A DNA stretch of 64,000 bases from positions 45,570,333-45,634,332 of the forward strand of contig OY282560.1 in NCBI GenBank assembly GCA_958295665.1, written 5' to 3'. The DNA comes from Tipula vernalis. Taxonomy: Eukaryota > Arthropoda > Insecta > Diptera > Tipulidae. The notes under the pieces were generated by a model that saw nothing but the letters and a program-made list of their open reading frames with translations, was not told where the DNA came from and made no database searches. Shown here in pieces: positions 11,899-25,132 of the stretch. The translations under genes were made by a program, and so were the position numbers. Within the stretch, counting starts at the first letter, position 1, and every line of letters starts with the position of its first letter.

Positions 11899-14800
11899 GC
11901 TCAGAATGCGGTTCTTGATACCTCAAATGATAGGTCACGGGACCTGTAATTGCTATACCATACATTTCGTAGAAAATTCGATTCGAAGAAAATAACCTTA
12001 CTACAGCTCAGCCGATTCAGAGCTGTAAAAATCCAAAATCTGCAATTGTGCTCCGATTGGGTTTCTTGATACCTCAAATGATAGGTCTCGGGACTTGTAA
12101 TTGTTAAGCCAAACCGCATTTAAATTGGTTGATTATTTCCATACATTTCACAGAAAAATCGATTCGAAGAAATCACCTTACTACAGCTCAGCCGATTCAG
12201 AGTTGTAAAAATCCAAAATCTGCAATTGTGCTCAGAATGCGGTTCTTGATACCTCAAATGATAGGTCACGGGACCTGTAATTGCTATACCATACATTTCG
12301 TAGAAAATTCGATTCGAAGAAAATAACCTTACTACAGCTCAGCCGATTCAGAGCTGTAAAAATCCAAAATCTGCAATTGTGCTCCGATTGGGTTTCTTGA
12401 TACCTCAAATGATAGGTCTCGGGACTTGTAATTGTTAAGCCAAACCGCATTTAAATTGGTTGATTATTTCCATACATTTCACAGAAAAATTGATTCGAAG
12501 AAATCACCTTACTATAGCTCAGCCGATTCAGAGCTGTAAAAATCCAAAATCTGCAATTGTGCTCCGATTGGGTTTCTTGATACCTCAAATGATAGGTCTC
12601 GGGACTTGTAATTGTTAAGCCAAACCGCATTTAAATTGGTTGATTATTTCCATACATTTCACAGAAAAATCGATTCGAAGAAATCACCTTACTATAGCTC
12701 AGCCGATTCAGAGTTGTAAAAATCCAAAATCTGCAATTGTGCTCAGAATGCGGTTCTTGATACCTCAAATGATAGGTCACGGGACCTGTAATTGCTATAC
12801 CATACATTTCGTAGAAAATTCGATTCGAAGAAAATAACCTTACTACAGCTCAGCCGATTCAGAGCTGTAAAAGTCCAAAATCTGCAATTGTGCTCCGATT
12901 GGGTTTCTTGATACCTCAAATGATAGGTCTCGGGACTTGTAATTGTTAAGCCAAACCGCATTTAAATTGGTTGATTATTTCCATACTTTTCACAGAAAAA
13001 TTGATTCGAAGAAATCACCTTACTATAGCTCAGCCGATTCAGAGTTGTAAAAATCCAAAATCTGCAATTGTGCTCAGAATGCGGTTCTTGATACCTCAAA
13101 TGATAGGTCACGGGACCTGTAATTGCTATACCATACATTTCGTAGAAAATTCGATTCGAAGAAAATAACCTTACTACAGCTCAGCCGATTCAGAGCTGTA
13201 AAAATCCAAAATCTGCAATTGTGCTCCGATTGGGTTTCTTGATACCTCAAATGATAGGTCTCGGGACTTGTAATTGTTAAGCCAAACCGCATTTAAATTG
13301 GTTGATTATTTCCATACATTTCACAGAAAAATCGATTCGAAGAAATCACCTTACTATAGATCAGCCGATTCAGAGTTGTAAAAATCCAAAATCTGCAATT
13401 GTGCTCAGAATGCGGTTCTTGATACCTCAAATGATAGGTCACGGGACCTGTAATTGCTATACCATACATTTCGTAGAAAATTCGATTCGAAGAAAATAAC
13501 CTTACTACAGCTCAGCCGATTCAGAGCTGTAAAAATCCAAAATCTGCAATTGTGCTCCGATTGGGTTTCTTGATACCTCAAATGATAGGTCTCGGGACTT
13601 GTAATTGTTAAGCCAAACCGCATTTAAATTGGTTGATTATTTCCATACATTTCACAGAAAAATCGATTCGAAGAAATCACCTTACTACAGCTCAGCCGAT
13701 TCAGAGCTGTAAAAATCCAAAATCTGCAATTGTGCTCAGAATGCGGTTCTTGATACCTCAAATGATAGGTCACGGGACTTGTAATTGCTATACCATACAT
13801 TTCGTAGAAAATTCGATTCGAAGAAAATAACCTTACTACAGCTCAGCCGATTCAGAGCTGTAAAAATCCAAAATCTGCAATTGTGCTCCGATTGGGTTTC
13901 TTGATACCTCAAATGATAGGTCTCGGGACTTGTAATTGTTAAGCCAAACCGCATTTAAATTGGTTGATTAATTCCATACATTTCACAGAAAAATCGATTC
14001 GAAGAAATCACCTTACTACAGCTCAGCCGATTCAGAGCTGTAAAAATCCAAAATCTGCAATTGTGCTCCGATTGGGTTTCTTGATACCTCAAATGATAGG
14101 TCTCGGGACTTGTAATTGTTAAGCCAAACCGCATTTAAATTGGTTGATTATTTCCATACATTTCACAGAAAAATCGATTCGAAGAAATCACCTTACTATA
14201 GCTCAGCCGATTCAGAGTTGTAAAAATCCAAAATCTGCAATTGTGCTCAGAATGCGGTTCTTGATACCTCAAATGATAGGTCACGGGACCTGTAATTGCT
14301 ATACCATACATTTCGTAGAAAATTCGATTCGAAGAAAATAACCTTACTACAGCTCAGCCGATTCAGAGCTGTAAAAATCCAAAATCTGCAATTGTGCTCC
14401 GATTGGGTTTCTTGATACCTCAAATGATAGGTCTCGGGACTTGTAATTGTTAAGCCAAACCGCATTTAAATTGGTTGATTATTTCCATACATTTCACAGA
14501 AAAATCGATTCGAAGAAATCACCTTACTACAGCTCAGCCGATTCAGAGCTGTAAAAATCCAAAATCTGCAATTGTGCTCCGATTGGGTTTCTTGATACCT
14601 CAAATGATAGGTCTCGGGACTTGTAATTGTTAAGCCAAACCGCATTTAAATTGGTTGATTATTTCCATACATTTTACAGAAAAATCGATTCGAAGAAATC
14701 ACCTTACTATAGATCAGCCGATTCAGAGTTGTAAAAATCCAAAATCTGCAATTGTGCTCAGAATGCGGTTCTTGATACCTCAAATGATAGGTCACGGGAC

Positions 14801-17800
14801 CTGTAATTGCTATACCATACATTTCGTAGAAAATTCGATTCGAAGAAAATAACCTTACTACAGCTCAGCCGATTCAGAGCTGTAAAAATCCAAAATCTGC
14901 AATTGTGCTCCGATTGGGTTTCTTGATACCTCAAATGATAGGTCTCGGGACTTGTAATTGTTAAGCCAAACCGCATTTAAATTGGTTGATTATTTCCATA
15001 CATTTCACAGAAAAATTGATTCGAAGAAATCACCTTACTATAGCTCAGCCGATTCAGAGCTGTAAAAATCCAAAATCTGCAATTGTGCTCCGATTGGGTT
15101 TCTTGATACCTCAAATGATAGGTCTCGGGACTTGTAATTGTTAAGCCAAACCGCATTTAAATTGGTTGATTATTTCCATACATTTCACAGAAAAATCGAT
15201 TCGAAGAAATCACCTTACTATAGCTCAGCCGATTCAGAGTTGTAAAAATCCAAAATCTGCAATTGTGCTCAGAATGCGGTTCTTGATACCTCAAATGATA
15301 GGTCACGGGACCTGTAATTGCTATACCATACATTTCGTAGAAAATTCGATTCGAAGAAAATAACCTTACTACAGCTCAGCCGATTCAGAGCTGTAAAAAT
15401 CCAAAATCTGCAATTGTGCTCCGATTGGGTTTCTTGATACCTCAAATGATAGGTCTCGGGACTTGTAATTGTTAAGCCAAACCGCATTTAAATTGGTTGA
15501 TTATTTCCATACATTTCACAGAAAAATCGATTCGAAGAAATCACCTTACTACAGCTCAGCCGATTCAGAGCTGTAAAAATCCAAAATCTGCAATTGTGCT
15601 CCGATTGGGTTTCTTGATACCTCAAATGATAGGTCTCGGGACTTGTAATTGTTAAGCCAAACCGCATTTAAATTGGTTGATTATTTCCATACATTTCACA
15701 GAAAAATCGATTCGAAGAAATCACCTTACTATAGCTCAGCCGATTCAGAGTTGTAAAAATCCAAAATCTGCAATTGTGCTCAGAATGCGGTTCTTGATAC
15801 CTCAAATGATAGGTCACGGGACCTGTAATTGCTATACCATACATTTCGTAGAAAATTCGATTCGAAGAAAATAACCTTACTACAGCTCAGCCGATTCAGA
15901 GCTGTAAAAATCCAAAATCTGCAATTGTGCTCCGATTGGGTTTCTTGATACCTCAAATGATAGGTCTCGGGACTTCTAATTGTTAAGCCAAACCGCATTT
16001 AAATTGGTTGATTAATTCCATACATTTCACAGAAAAATCGATTCGAAGAAATCACCTTACTACAGCTCAGCCGATTCAGAGCTGTAAAAATCCAAAATCT
16101 GCAATTGTGCTCCGATTGGGTTTCTTGATACCTCAAATGATAGGTCTCGGGACTTGTAATTGTTAAGCCAAACCGCATTTAAATTGGTTGATTATTTCCA
16201 TACATTTCACAGAAAAATTGATCCGAAGAAATCACCTTACTATAGCTCAGCCGATTCAGAGTTGTAAAAATCCAAAATCTGCAATTGTGCTCAGAATGCG
16301 GTTCTTGATACCTCAAATGATAGGTCACGGGACCTGTAATTGCTATACCATACATTTCGTAGAAAATTCGATTCGAAGAAAATAACCTTACTACAGCTCA
16401 GCCGATTCAGAGCTGTAAAAATCCAAAATCTGCAATTGTGCTCCGATTGGGTTTCTTGATACCTCAAATGATAGGTCTCGGGACTTGTAATTGTTAAGCC
16501 AAACCGCATTTAAATTGGTTGATTATTTCCATACATTTCACAGAAAAATCGATTCGAAGAAATCACCTTACTACAGCTCAGCCGATTCAGAGCTGTAAAA
16601 ATCCAAAATCTGCAATTGTGCTCAGAATGCGGTTCTTGATACCTCAAATGATAGGTCACGGGACTTGTAATTGCTGTACCATACATTTCGTAGAAAATTC
16701 GATTCGAAGAAAATAACCTTACTACAGCTCAGCCGATTCAGAGCTGTAAAAATCCAAAATCTGCAATTGTGCTCCGATTGGGTTTCTTGATACCTCAAAT
16801 GATAGGTCTCGGGACTTGTAATTGTTAAGCCAAACCGCATTTAAATTGGTTGATTAATTCCATACATTTCACAGAAAAATCGATTCGAAGAAATCACCTT
16901 ACTACAGCTCAGCCGATTCAGAGCTGTAAAAATCCAAAATCTGCAATTGTGCTCAGAATGCGGTTCTTGATACCTCAAATGATAGGTCACGGGACCTGTA
17001 ATTGCTATACCATACATTTCGTAGAAAATTCGATTCGAAGAAAATAACCTTACTACAGCTCAGCCGATTCAGAGCTGTAAAAATCCAAAATCTGCAATTG
17101 TGCTCCGATTGGGTTTCTTGATACCTCAAATGATAGGTCTCGGGACTTCTAATTGTTAAGCCAAACCGCATTTAAATTGGTTGATTAATTCCATACATTT
17201 CACAGAAAAATCGATTCGAAGAAATCACCTTACTACAGCTCAGCCGATTCAGAGCTGTAAAAATCCAAAATCTGCAATTGTGCTCCGATTGGGTTTCTTG
17301 ATACCTCAAATGATAGGTCTCGGGACTTGTAATTGTTAAGCCAAACCGCATTTAAATTGGTTGATTATTTCCATACATTTCACAGAAAAATTGATCCGAA
17401 GAAATCACCTTACTATAGCTCAGCCGATTCAGAGTTGTAAAAATCCAAAATCTGCAATTGTGCTCAGAATGCGGTTCTTGATACCTCAAATGATAGGTCA
17501 CGGGACCTGTAATTGCTATACCATACATTTCGTAGAAAATTCGATTCGAAGAAAATAACCTTACTACAGCTCAGCCGATTCAGAGCTGTAAAAATCCAAA
17601 ATCTGCAATTGTGCTCCGATTGGGTTTCTTGATACCTCAAATGATAGGTCTCGGGACTTGTAATTGTTAAGCCAAACCGCATTTAAATTGGTTGATTATT
17701 TCCATACATTTCACAGAAAAATCGATTCGAAGAAATCACCTTACTACAGCTCAGCCGATTCAGAGCTGTAAAAATCCAAAATCTGCAATTGTGCTCAGAA

Positions 17801-18303
17801 TGCGGTTCTTGATACCTCAAATGATAGGTCACGGGACCTGTAATTGCTATACCATACATTTCGTAGAAAATTCGATTCGAAGAAAATAACCTTACTACAG
17901 CTCAGCCGATTCAGAGCTGTAAAAATCCAAAATCTGCAATTGTGCTCCGATTGGGTTTCTTGATACCTCAAATGATAGGTCTCGGGACTTGTAATTGTTA
18001 AGCCAAACCGCATTTAAATTGGTTGATTAATTCCATACATTTCACAGAAAAATCGATTCGAAGAAATCACCTTACTACAGCTCAGCCGATTCAGAGCTGT
18101 AAAAATCCAAAATCTGCAATTGTGCTCCGATTGGGTTTCTTGATACCTCAAATGATAGGTCTCGGGACTTGTAATTGTTAAGCCAAACCGCATTTAAATT
18201 GGTTGATTATTTCCATACATTTCACAGAAAAATTGATCCGAAGAAATCACCTTACTATAGCTCAGCCGATTCAGAGTTGTAAAAATCCAAAATCTGCAAT
18301 TGT
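11899..18303 (+). repeat. Array block of mixed 331/511-bp units; start of the TGATCCG and GATTAATT A subtypes
   Basis: B monomers start at 11899, 12230, 12741, 13072, 13403, 13734, 14245, 14756, 15267, 15778, 16289, 16620, 16951, 17462 and 17793, with 1, 2, 1, 1, 1, 2, 2, 2, 2, 2, 1, 1, 2, 1 and 2 A monomers after each. Five trimers in a row occupy 13734-16288. Two A subtypes appear first in this block: GATTAATTCC near 13970 and TGATCCGAAG near 16220. A private GACTTCTAATT change occurs at 15971 and again at 17144, exactly 1,173 bp apart, which marks a duplicated seven-monomer segment around 15.7-17.8 kb. B copies at 13734 and 16620 carry GGGACTTG, the A-like base, in place of GGGACCTG. Confidence 0.92.
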
Positions 18304-20951
18304 GCTCAGAATGCGGTTCTTGATACCTCAAATGATAGGTCACGGGACCTGTAATTGCTATACCATACATTTCGTAGAAAATTCGATTCGAAGAAAATAA
18401 CCTTACTACAGCTCAGCCGATTCAGAGCTGTAAAAATCCAAAATCTGCAATTGTGCTCCGATTGGGTTTCTTGATACCTCAAATGATAGGTCTCGGGACT
18501 TGTAATTGTTAAGCCAAACCGCATTTAAATTGGTTGATTATTTCCATACATTTCACAGAAAAATCGATTCGAAGAAATCACCTTACTACAGCTCAGCCGA
18601 TTCAGAGCTGTAAAAATCCAAAATCTGCAATTGTGCTCAGAATGCGGTTCTTGATACCTCAAATGATAGGTCACGGGACCTGTAATTGCTATACCATACA
18701 TTTCGTAGAAAATTCGATTCGAAGAAAATAACCTTACTACAGCTCAGCCGATTCAGAGCTGTAAAAATCCAAAATCTGCAATTGTGCTCCGATTGGGTTT
18801 CTTGATACCTCAAATGATAGGTCTCGGGACTTGTAATTGTTAAGCCAAACCGCATTTAAATTGGTTGATTATTTCCATACATTTCACAGAAAAATCGATT
18901 CGAAGAAATCACCTTACTATAGCTCAGCCGATTCAGAGTTGTAAAAATCCAAAATCTGCAATTGTGCTCAGAATGCGGTTCTTGATACCTCAAATGATAG
19001 GTCACGGGACCTGTAATTGCTATACCATACATTTCGTAGAAAATTCGATTCGAAGAAAATAACCTTACTACAGCTCAGCCGATTCAGAGCTGTAAAAATC
19101 CAAAATCTGCAATTGTGCTCCGATTGGGTTTCTTGATACCTCAAATGATAGGTCTCGGGACTTGTAATTGTTAAGCCAAACCGCATTTAAATTGGTTGAT
19201 TATTTCCATACATTTCACAGAAAAATCGATTCGAAGAAATCACCTTACTATAGCTCAGCCGATTCAGAGTTGTAAAAATCCAAAATCTGCAATTGTGCTC
19301 AGAATGCGGTTCTTGATACCTCAAATGATAGGTCACGGGACTTGTAATTGCTATACCATACATTTCGTAGAAAATTCGATTCGAAGAAAATAACCTTACT
19401 ACAGCTCAGCCGATTCAGAGCTGTAAAAATCCAAAATCTGCAATTGTGCTCCGATTGGGTTTCTTGATACCTCAAATGATAGGTCTCGGGACTTGTAATT
19501 GTTAAGCCAAACCGCATTTAAATTGGTTGATTATTTCCATACATTTCACAGAAAAATTGATTCGAAGAAATCACCTTACTATAGCTCAGCCGATTCAGAG
19601 TTGTAAAAATCCAAAATCTGCAATTGTGCTCAGAATGCGGTTCTTGATACCTCAAATGATAGGTCACGGGACCTGTAATTGCTATACCATACATTTCGTA
19701 GAAAATTCGATTCGAAGAAAATAACCTTACTACAGCTCAGCCGATTCAGAGCTGTAAAAATCCAAAATCTGCAATTGTGCTCCGATTGGGTTTCTTGATA
19801 CCTCAAATGATAGGTCTCGGGACTTGTAATTGTTAAGCCAAACCGCATTTAAATTGGTTGATTATTTCCATACATTTCACAGAAAAATTGATCCGAAGAA
19901 ATCACCTTACTATAGCTCAGCCGATTCAGAGTTGTAAAAATCCAAAATCTGCAATTGTGCTCAGAATGCGGTTCTTGATACCCCAAATGATAGGTCACGG
20001 GACCTGTAATTGCTATACCATACATTTCGTAGAAAATTCGATTCGAAGAAAATAACCTTACTACAGCTCAGCCGATTCAGAGCTGTAAAAATCCAAAATC
20101 TGCAATTGTGCTCCGATTGGGTTTCTTGATACCTCAAATGATAGGTCTCGGGACTTGTAATTGTTAAGCCAAACCGCATTTAAATTGGTTGATTATTTCC
20201 ATACATTTCACAGAAAAATTGATCCGAAGAAATCACCTTACTATAGCTCAGCCGATTCAGAGTTGTAAAAATCCAAAATCTGCAATTGTCCTCAGAATGC
20301 GGTTCTTGATACCTCAAATGATAGGTCACGGGACCTGTAATTGCTATACCATACATTTCGTAGAAAATTCGATTCGAAGAAAATAACCTTACTACAGCTC
20401 AGCCGATTCAGAGCTGTAAAAATCCAAAATCTGCAATTGTGCTCCGATTGGGTTTCTTGATACCTCAAATGATAGGTCTCGGGACTTGTAATTGTTAAGC
20501 CAAACCGCATTTAAATTGGTTGATTATTTCCATACATTTCACAGAAAAATCGATTCGAAGAAATCACCTTACTACAGCTCAGCCGATTCAGAGCTGTAAA
20601 AATCCAAAATCTGCAATTGTGCTCAGAATGCGGTTCTTGATACCTCAAATGATAGGTCACGGGACCTGTAATTGCTATACCATACATTTCGTAGAAAATT
20701 CGATTCGAAGAAAATAACCTTACTACAGCTCAGCCGATTCAGAGCTGTAAAAATCCAAAATCTGCAATTGTGCTCCGATTGGGTTTCTTGATACCTCAAA
20801 TGATAGGTCTCGGGACTTGTAATTGTTAAGCCAAACCGCATTTAAATTGGTTGATTATTTCCATACATTTCACAGAAAAATTGATCCGAAGAAATCACCT
20901 TACTATAGCTCAGCCGATTCAGAGTTGTAAAAATCCAAAATCTGCAATTGT
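18304..20951 (+). repeat. Run of eight pure B-A dimers (331-bp period)
   Basis: B monomers start at 18304, 18635, 18966, 19297, 19628, 19959, 20290 and 20621, each followed by exactly one A. This is the longest uninterrupted stretch of the AB dimer in the window. The dimers are not identical: A cores alternate among CGATTCG, TGATTCG and TGATCCG. The B at 19297 has GGGACTTG, the B at 19959 has ACCCCAAAT for ACCTCAAAT, and the B at 20290 begins CCTCAG. Confidence 0.94.
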
Positions 20952-23808
20952 GCTCAGAATGCGGTTCTTGATACCCCAAATGATAGGTCACGGGACCTGT
21001 AATTGCTATACCATACATTTCGTAGAAAATTCGATTCGAAGAAAATAACCTTACTACAGCTCAGCCGATTCAGAGCTGTAAAAATCCAAAATCTGCAATT
21101 GTGCTCCGATTGGGTTTCTTGATACCTCAAATGATAGGTCTCGGGACTTGTAATTGTTAAGCCAAACCGCATTTAAATTGGTTGATTATTTCCATACATT
21201 TCACAGAAAAATCGATTCGAAGAAATCACCTTACTATAGCTCAGCCGATTCAGAGCTGTAAAAATCCAAAATCTGCAATTGTGCTCCGATTGGGTTTCTT
21301 GATACCTCAAATGATAGGTCTCGGGACTTGTAATTGTTAAGCCAAACCGCATTTAAATTGGTTGATTATTTCCATACATTTCACAGAAAAATCGATTCGA
21401 AGAAATCACCTTACTATAGCTCAGCCGATTCAGAGTTGTAAAAATCCAAAATCTGCAATTGTGCTCAGAATGCGGTTCTTGATACCTCAAATGATAGGTC
21501 ACGGGACCTGTAATTGCTATACCATACATTTCGTAGAAAATTCGATTCGAAGAAAATAACCTTACTACAGCTCAGCCGATTCAGAGCTGTAAAAATCCAA
21601 AATCTGCAATTGTGCTCCGATTGGGTTTCTTGATACCTCAAATGATAGGTCTCGGGACTTGTAATTGTTAAGCCAAACCGCATTTAAATTGGTTGATTAT
21701 TTCCATACATTTCACAGAAAAATTGATCCGAAGAAATCACCTTACTATAGCTCAGCCGATTCAGAGTTGTAAAAATCCAAAATCTGCAATTGTGCTCAGA
21801 ATGCGGTTCTTGATACCCCAAATGATAGGTCACGGGACCTGTAATTGCTATACCATACATTTCGTAGAAAATTCGATTCGAAGAAAATAACCTTACTACA
21901 GCTCAGCCGATTCAGAGCTGTAAAAATCCAAAATCTGCAATTGTGCTCCGATTGGGTTTCTTGATACCTCAAATGATAGGTCTCGGGACTTGTAATTGTT
22001 AAGCCAAACCGCATTTAAATTGGTTGATTATTTCCATACATTTCACAGAAAAATTGATCCGAAGAAATCACCTTACTATAGCTCAGCCGATTCAGAGTTG
22101 TAAAAATCCAAAATCTGCAATTGTGCTCAGAATGCGGTTCTTGATACCCCAAATGATAGGTCACGGGACCTGTAATTGCTATACCATACATTTCGTAGAA
22201 AATTCGATTCGAAGAAAATAACCTTACTACAGCTCAGCCGATTCAGAGCTGTAAAAATCCAAAATCTGCAATTGTGCTCCGATTGGGTTTCTTGATACCT
22301 CAAATGATAGGTCTCGGGACTTGTAATTGTTAAGCCAAACCGCATTTAAATTGGTTGATTATTTCCATACATTTCACAGAAAAATCGATTCGAAGAAATC
22401 ACCTTACTATAGCTCAGCCGATTCAGAGCTGTAAAAATCCAAAATCTGCAATTGTGCTCCGATTGGGTTTCTTGATACCTCAAATGATAGGTCTCGGGAC
22501 TTGTAATTGTTAAGCCAAACCGCATTTAAATTGGTTGATTATTTCCATACATTTCACAGAAAAATCGATTCGAAGAAATCACCTTACTATAGCTCAGCCG
22601 ATTCAGAGTTGTAAAAATCCAAAATCTGCAATTGTGCTCAGAATGCGGTTCTTGATACCTCAAATGATAGGTCACGGGACCTGTAATTGCTATACCATAC
22701 ATTTCGTAGAAAATTCGATTCGAAGAAAATAACCTTACTACAGCTCAGCCGATTCAGAGCTGTAAAAATCCAAAATCTGCAATTGTGCTCCGATTGGGTT
22801 TCTTGATACCTCAAATGATAGGTCTCGGGACTTGTAATTGTTAAGCCAAACCGCATTTAAATTGGTTGATTATTTCCATACATTTCACAGAAAAATCGAT
22901 TCGAAGAAATCACCTTACTACAGCTCAGCCGATTCAGAGCTGTAAAAATCCAAAATCTGCAATTGTCCTCAGAATGCGGTTCTTGATACCTCAAATGATA
23001 GGTCACGGGACCTGTAATTGCTATACCATACATTTCGTAGAAAATTCGATTCGAAGAAAATAACCTTACTACAGCTCAGCCGATTCAGAGCTGTAAAAAT
23101 CCAAAATCTGCAATTGTGCTCCGATTGGGTTTCTTGATACCTCAAATGATAGGTCTCGGGACTTGTAATTGTTAAGCCAAACCGCATTTAAATTGGTTGA
23201 TTATTTCCATACATTTCACAGAAAAATTGATCCGAAGAAATCACCTTACTATAGCTCAGCCGATTCAGAGTTGTAAAAATCCAAAATCTGCAATTGTGCT
23301 CAGAATGCGGTTCTTGATACCCCAAATGATAGGTCACGGGACCTGTAATTGCTATACCATACATTTCGTAGAAAATTCGATTCGAAGAAAATAACCTTAC
23401 TACAGCTCAGCCGATTCAGAGCTGTAAAAATCCAAAATCTGCAATTGTGCTCCGATTGGGTTTCTTGATACCTCAAATGATAGGTCTCGGGACTTGTAAT
23501 TGTTAAGCCAAACCGCATTTAAATTGGTTGATTATTTCCATACATTTCACAGAAAAATCGATTCGAAGAAATCACCTTACTATAGCTCAGCCGATTCAGA
23601 GCTGTAAAAATCCAAAATCTGCAATTGTGCTCCGATTGGGTTTCTTGATACCTCAAATGATAGGTCTCGGGACTTGTAATTGTTAAGCCAAACCGCATTT
23701 AAATTGGTTGATTATTTCCATACATTTCACAGAAAAATCGATTCGAAGAAATCACCTTACTATAGCTCAGCCGATTCAGAGTTGTAAAAATCCAAAATCT
23801 GCAATTGT
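20290..23808 (+). repeat. Three approximate copies of a 1,173-bp seven-monomer unit
   Basis: B starts at 20290, 21463, 22636 and 23809 are exactly 1,173 bp apart. Within each interval the number of A monomers after each B is 1, 1, 2. The ACCCCAAAT marker recurs in phase at 20952, 22125 and 23298. The middle dimer of one copy (B at 21794) carries the marker where the other two copies do not, so one monomer seems to have been replaced by conversion. The leftmost dimers overlap the dimer run described separately. Confidence 0.85.
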
Positions 23809-24499
23809 GCTCAGAATGCGGTTCTTGATACCTCAAATGATAGGTCACGGGACCTGTAATTGCTATACCATACATTTCGTAGAAAATTCGATTCGAAGAA
23901 AATAACCTTACTACAGCTCAGCCGATTCAGAGCTGTAAAAATCCAAAATCTGCAATTGTGCTCCGATTGGGTTTCTTGATACCTCAAATGATAGGTCTCG
24001 GGACTTGTAATTGTTAAGCCAAACCGCATTTAAATTGGTTGATTAATTCCATACATTTCACAGAAAAATCGATTCGAAGAAATCACCTTACTACAGCTCA
24101 GCCGATTCAGAGCTGTAAAAATCCAAAATCTGCAATTGTGCTCCGATTGGGTTTCTTGATACCTCAAATGATAGGTCTCGGGACTTGTAATTGTTAAGCC
24201 AAACCGCATTTAAATTGGTTGATTAATTTCATACATTTCACAGAAAAATCGATTCGAAGAAATCACCTTACTACAGCTCAGCCGATTCAGAGCTGTAAAA
24301 ATCCAAAATCTGCAATTGTGCTCCGATTGGGTTTCTTGATACCTCAAATGATAGGTCTCGGGACTTGTAATTGTTAAGCCAAACCGCATTTAAATTGGTT
24401 GATTATTTCCATACATTTCACAGAAAAATTGATCCGAAGAAATCACCTTACTATAGCTCAGCCGATTCAGAGTTGTAAAAATCCAAAATCTGCAATTGT
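23809..24499 (+). repeat. B-A-A-A unit (691 bp)
   Basis: One B is followed by three A monomers. The first two A copies carry GATTAATTCC or GATTAATTTC and the third carries TGATCCG, TATAG and GAGTTG. The same subtype order occurs in the three-A runs near 26306-26845, 27479-28018, 29494-30033 and 34064-34603, though the first copy there can have the usual GATTATTTCC. Confidence 0.9.
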
Positions 24500-24830
24500 G
24501 CTCAGAATGCGGTTCTTGATACCTCAAATGATAGGTCACGGGACCTGTAATTGCTATACCATACATTTCGTAGAAAATTCGATTCGATGAAAATAACCTT
24601 ACTACAGCTCAGCCGATTCAGAGCTGTAAAAATCCAAAATCTGCAATTGTGCTCCGATTGGGTTTCTTGATACCTCAAATGATAGGTCTCGGGACTTGTA
24701 ATTGTTAAGCCAAACCGCATTTAAATTGGTTGATTATTTCCATACATTTCACAGAAAAATCGATTCGAAGAAATCACCTTACTATAGCTCAGCCGATTCA
24801 GAGTTGTAAAAATCCAAAATCTGCAATTGT

Positions 24831-25132
24831 GCTCAGAATGCGGTTCTTGATACCTCAAATGATAGGTCACGGGACCTGTAATTGCTATACCATACATTTC
24901 GTAGAAAATTCGATTCGAAGAAAATAACCTTACTACAGCTCAGCCGATTCAGAGCTGTAAAAATCCAAAATCTGCAATTGTGCTCAGAATGCGGTTCTTG
25001 ATACCTCAAATGATAGGTCACGGGACCTGTAATTGCTATACCATACATTTCGTAGAAAATTCGATTCGATGAAAATAACCTTACTACAGCTCAGCCGATT
25101 CAGAGCTGTAAAAATCCAAAATCTGCAATTGT
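24831..25132 (+). repeat. B-B doublet 1
   Basis: Two B monomers abut at 24981/24982 with no A between them. The first has the usual CGAAGAAAAT and the second has CGATGAAAAT. The following A carries CTTTATACC in place of CTTGATACC. Confidence 0.94.
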
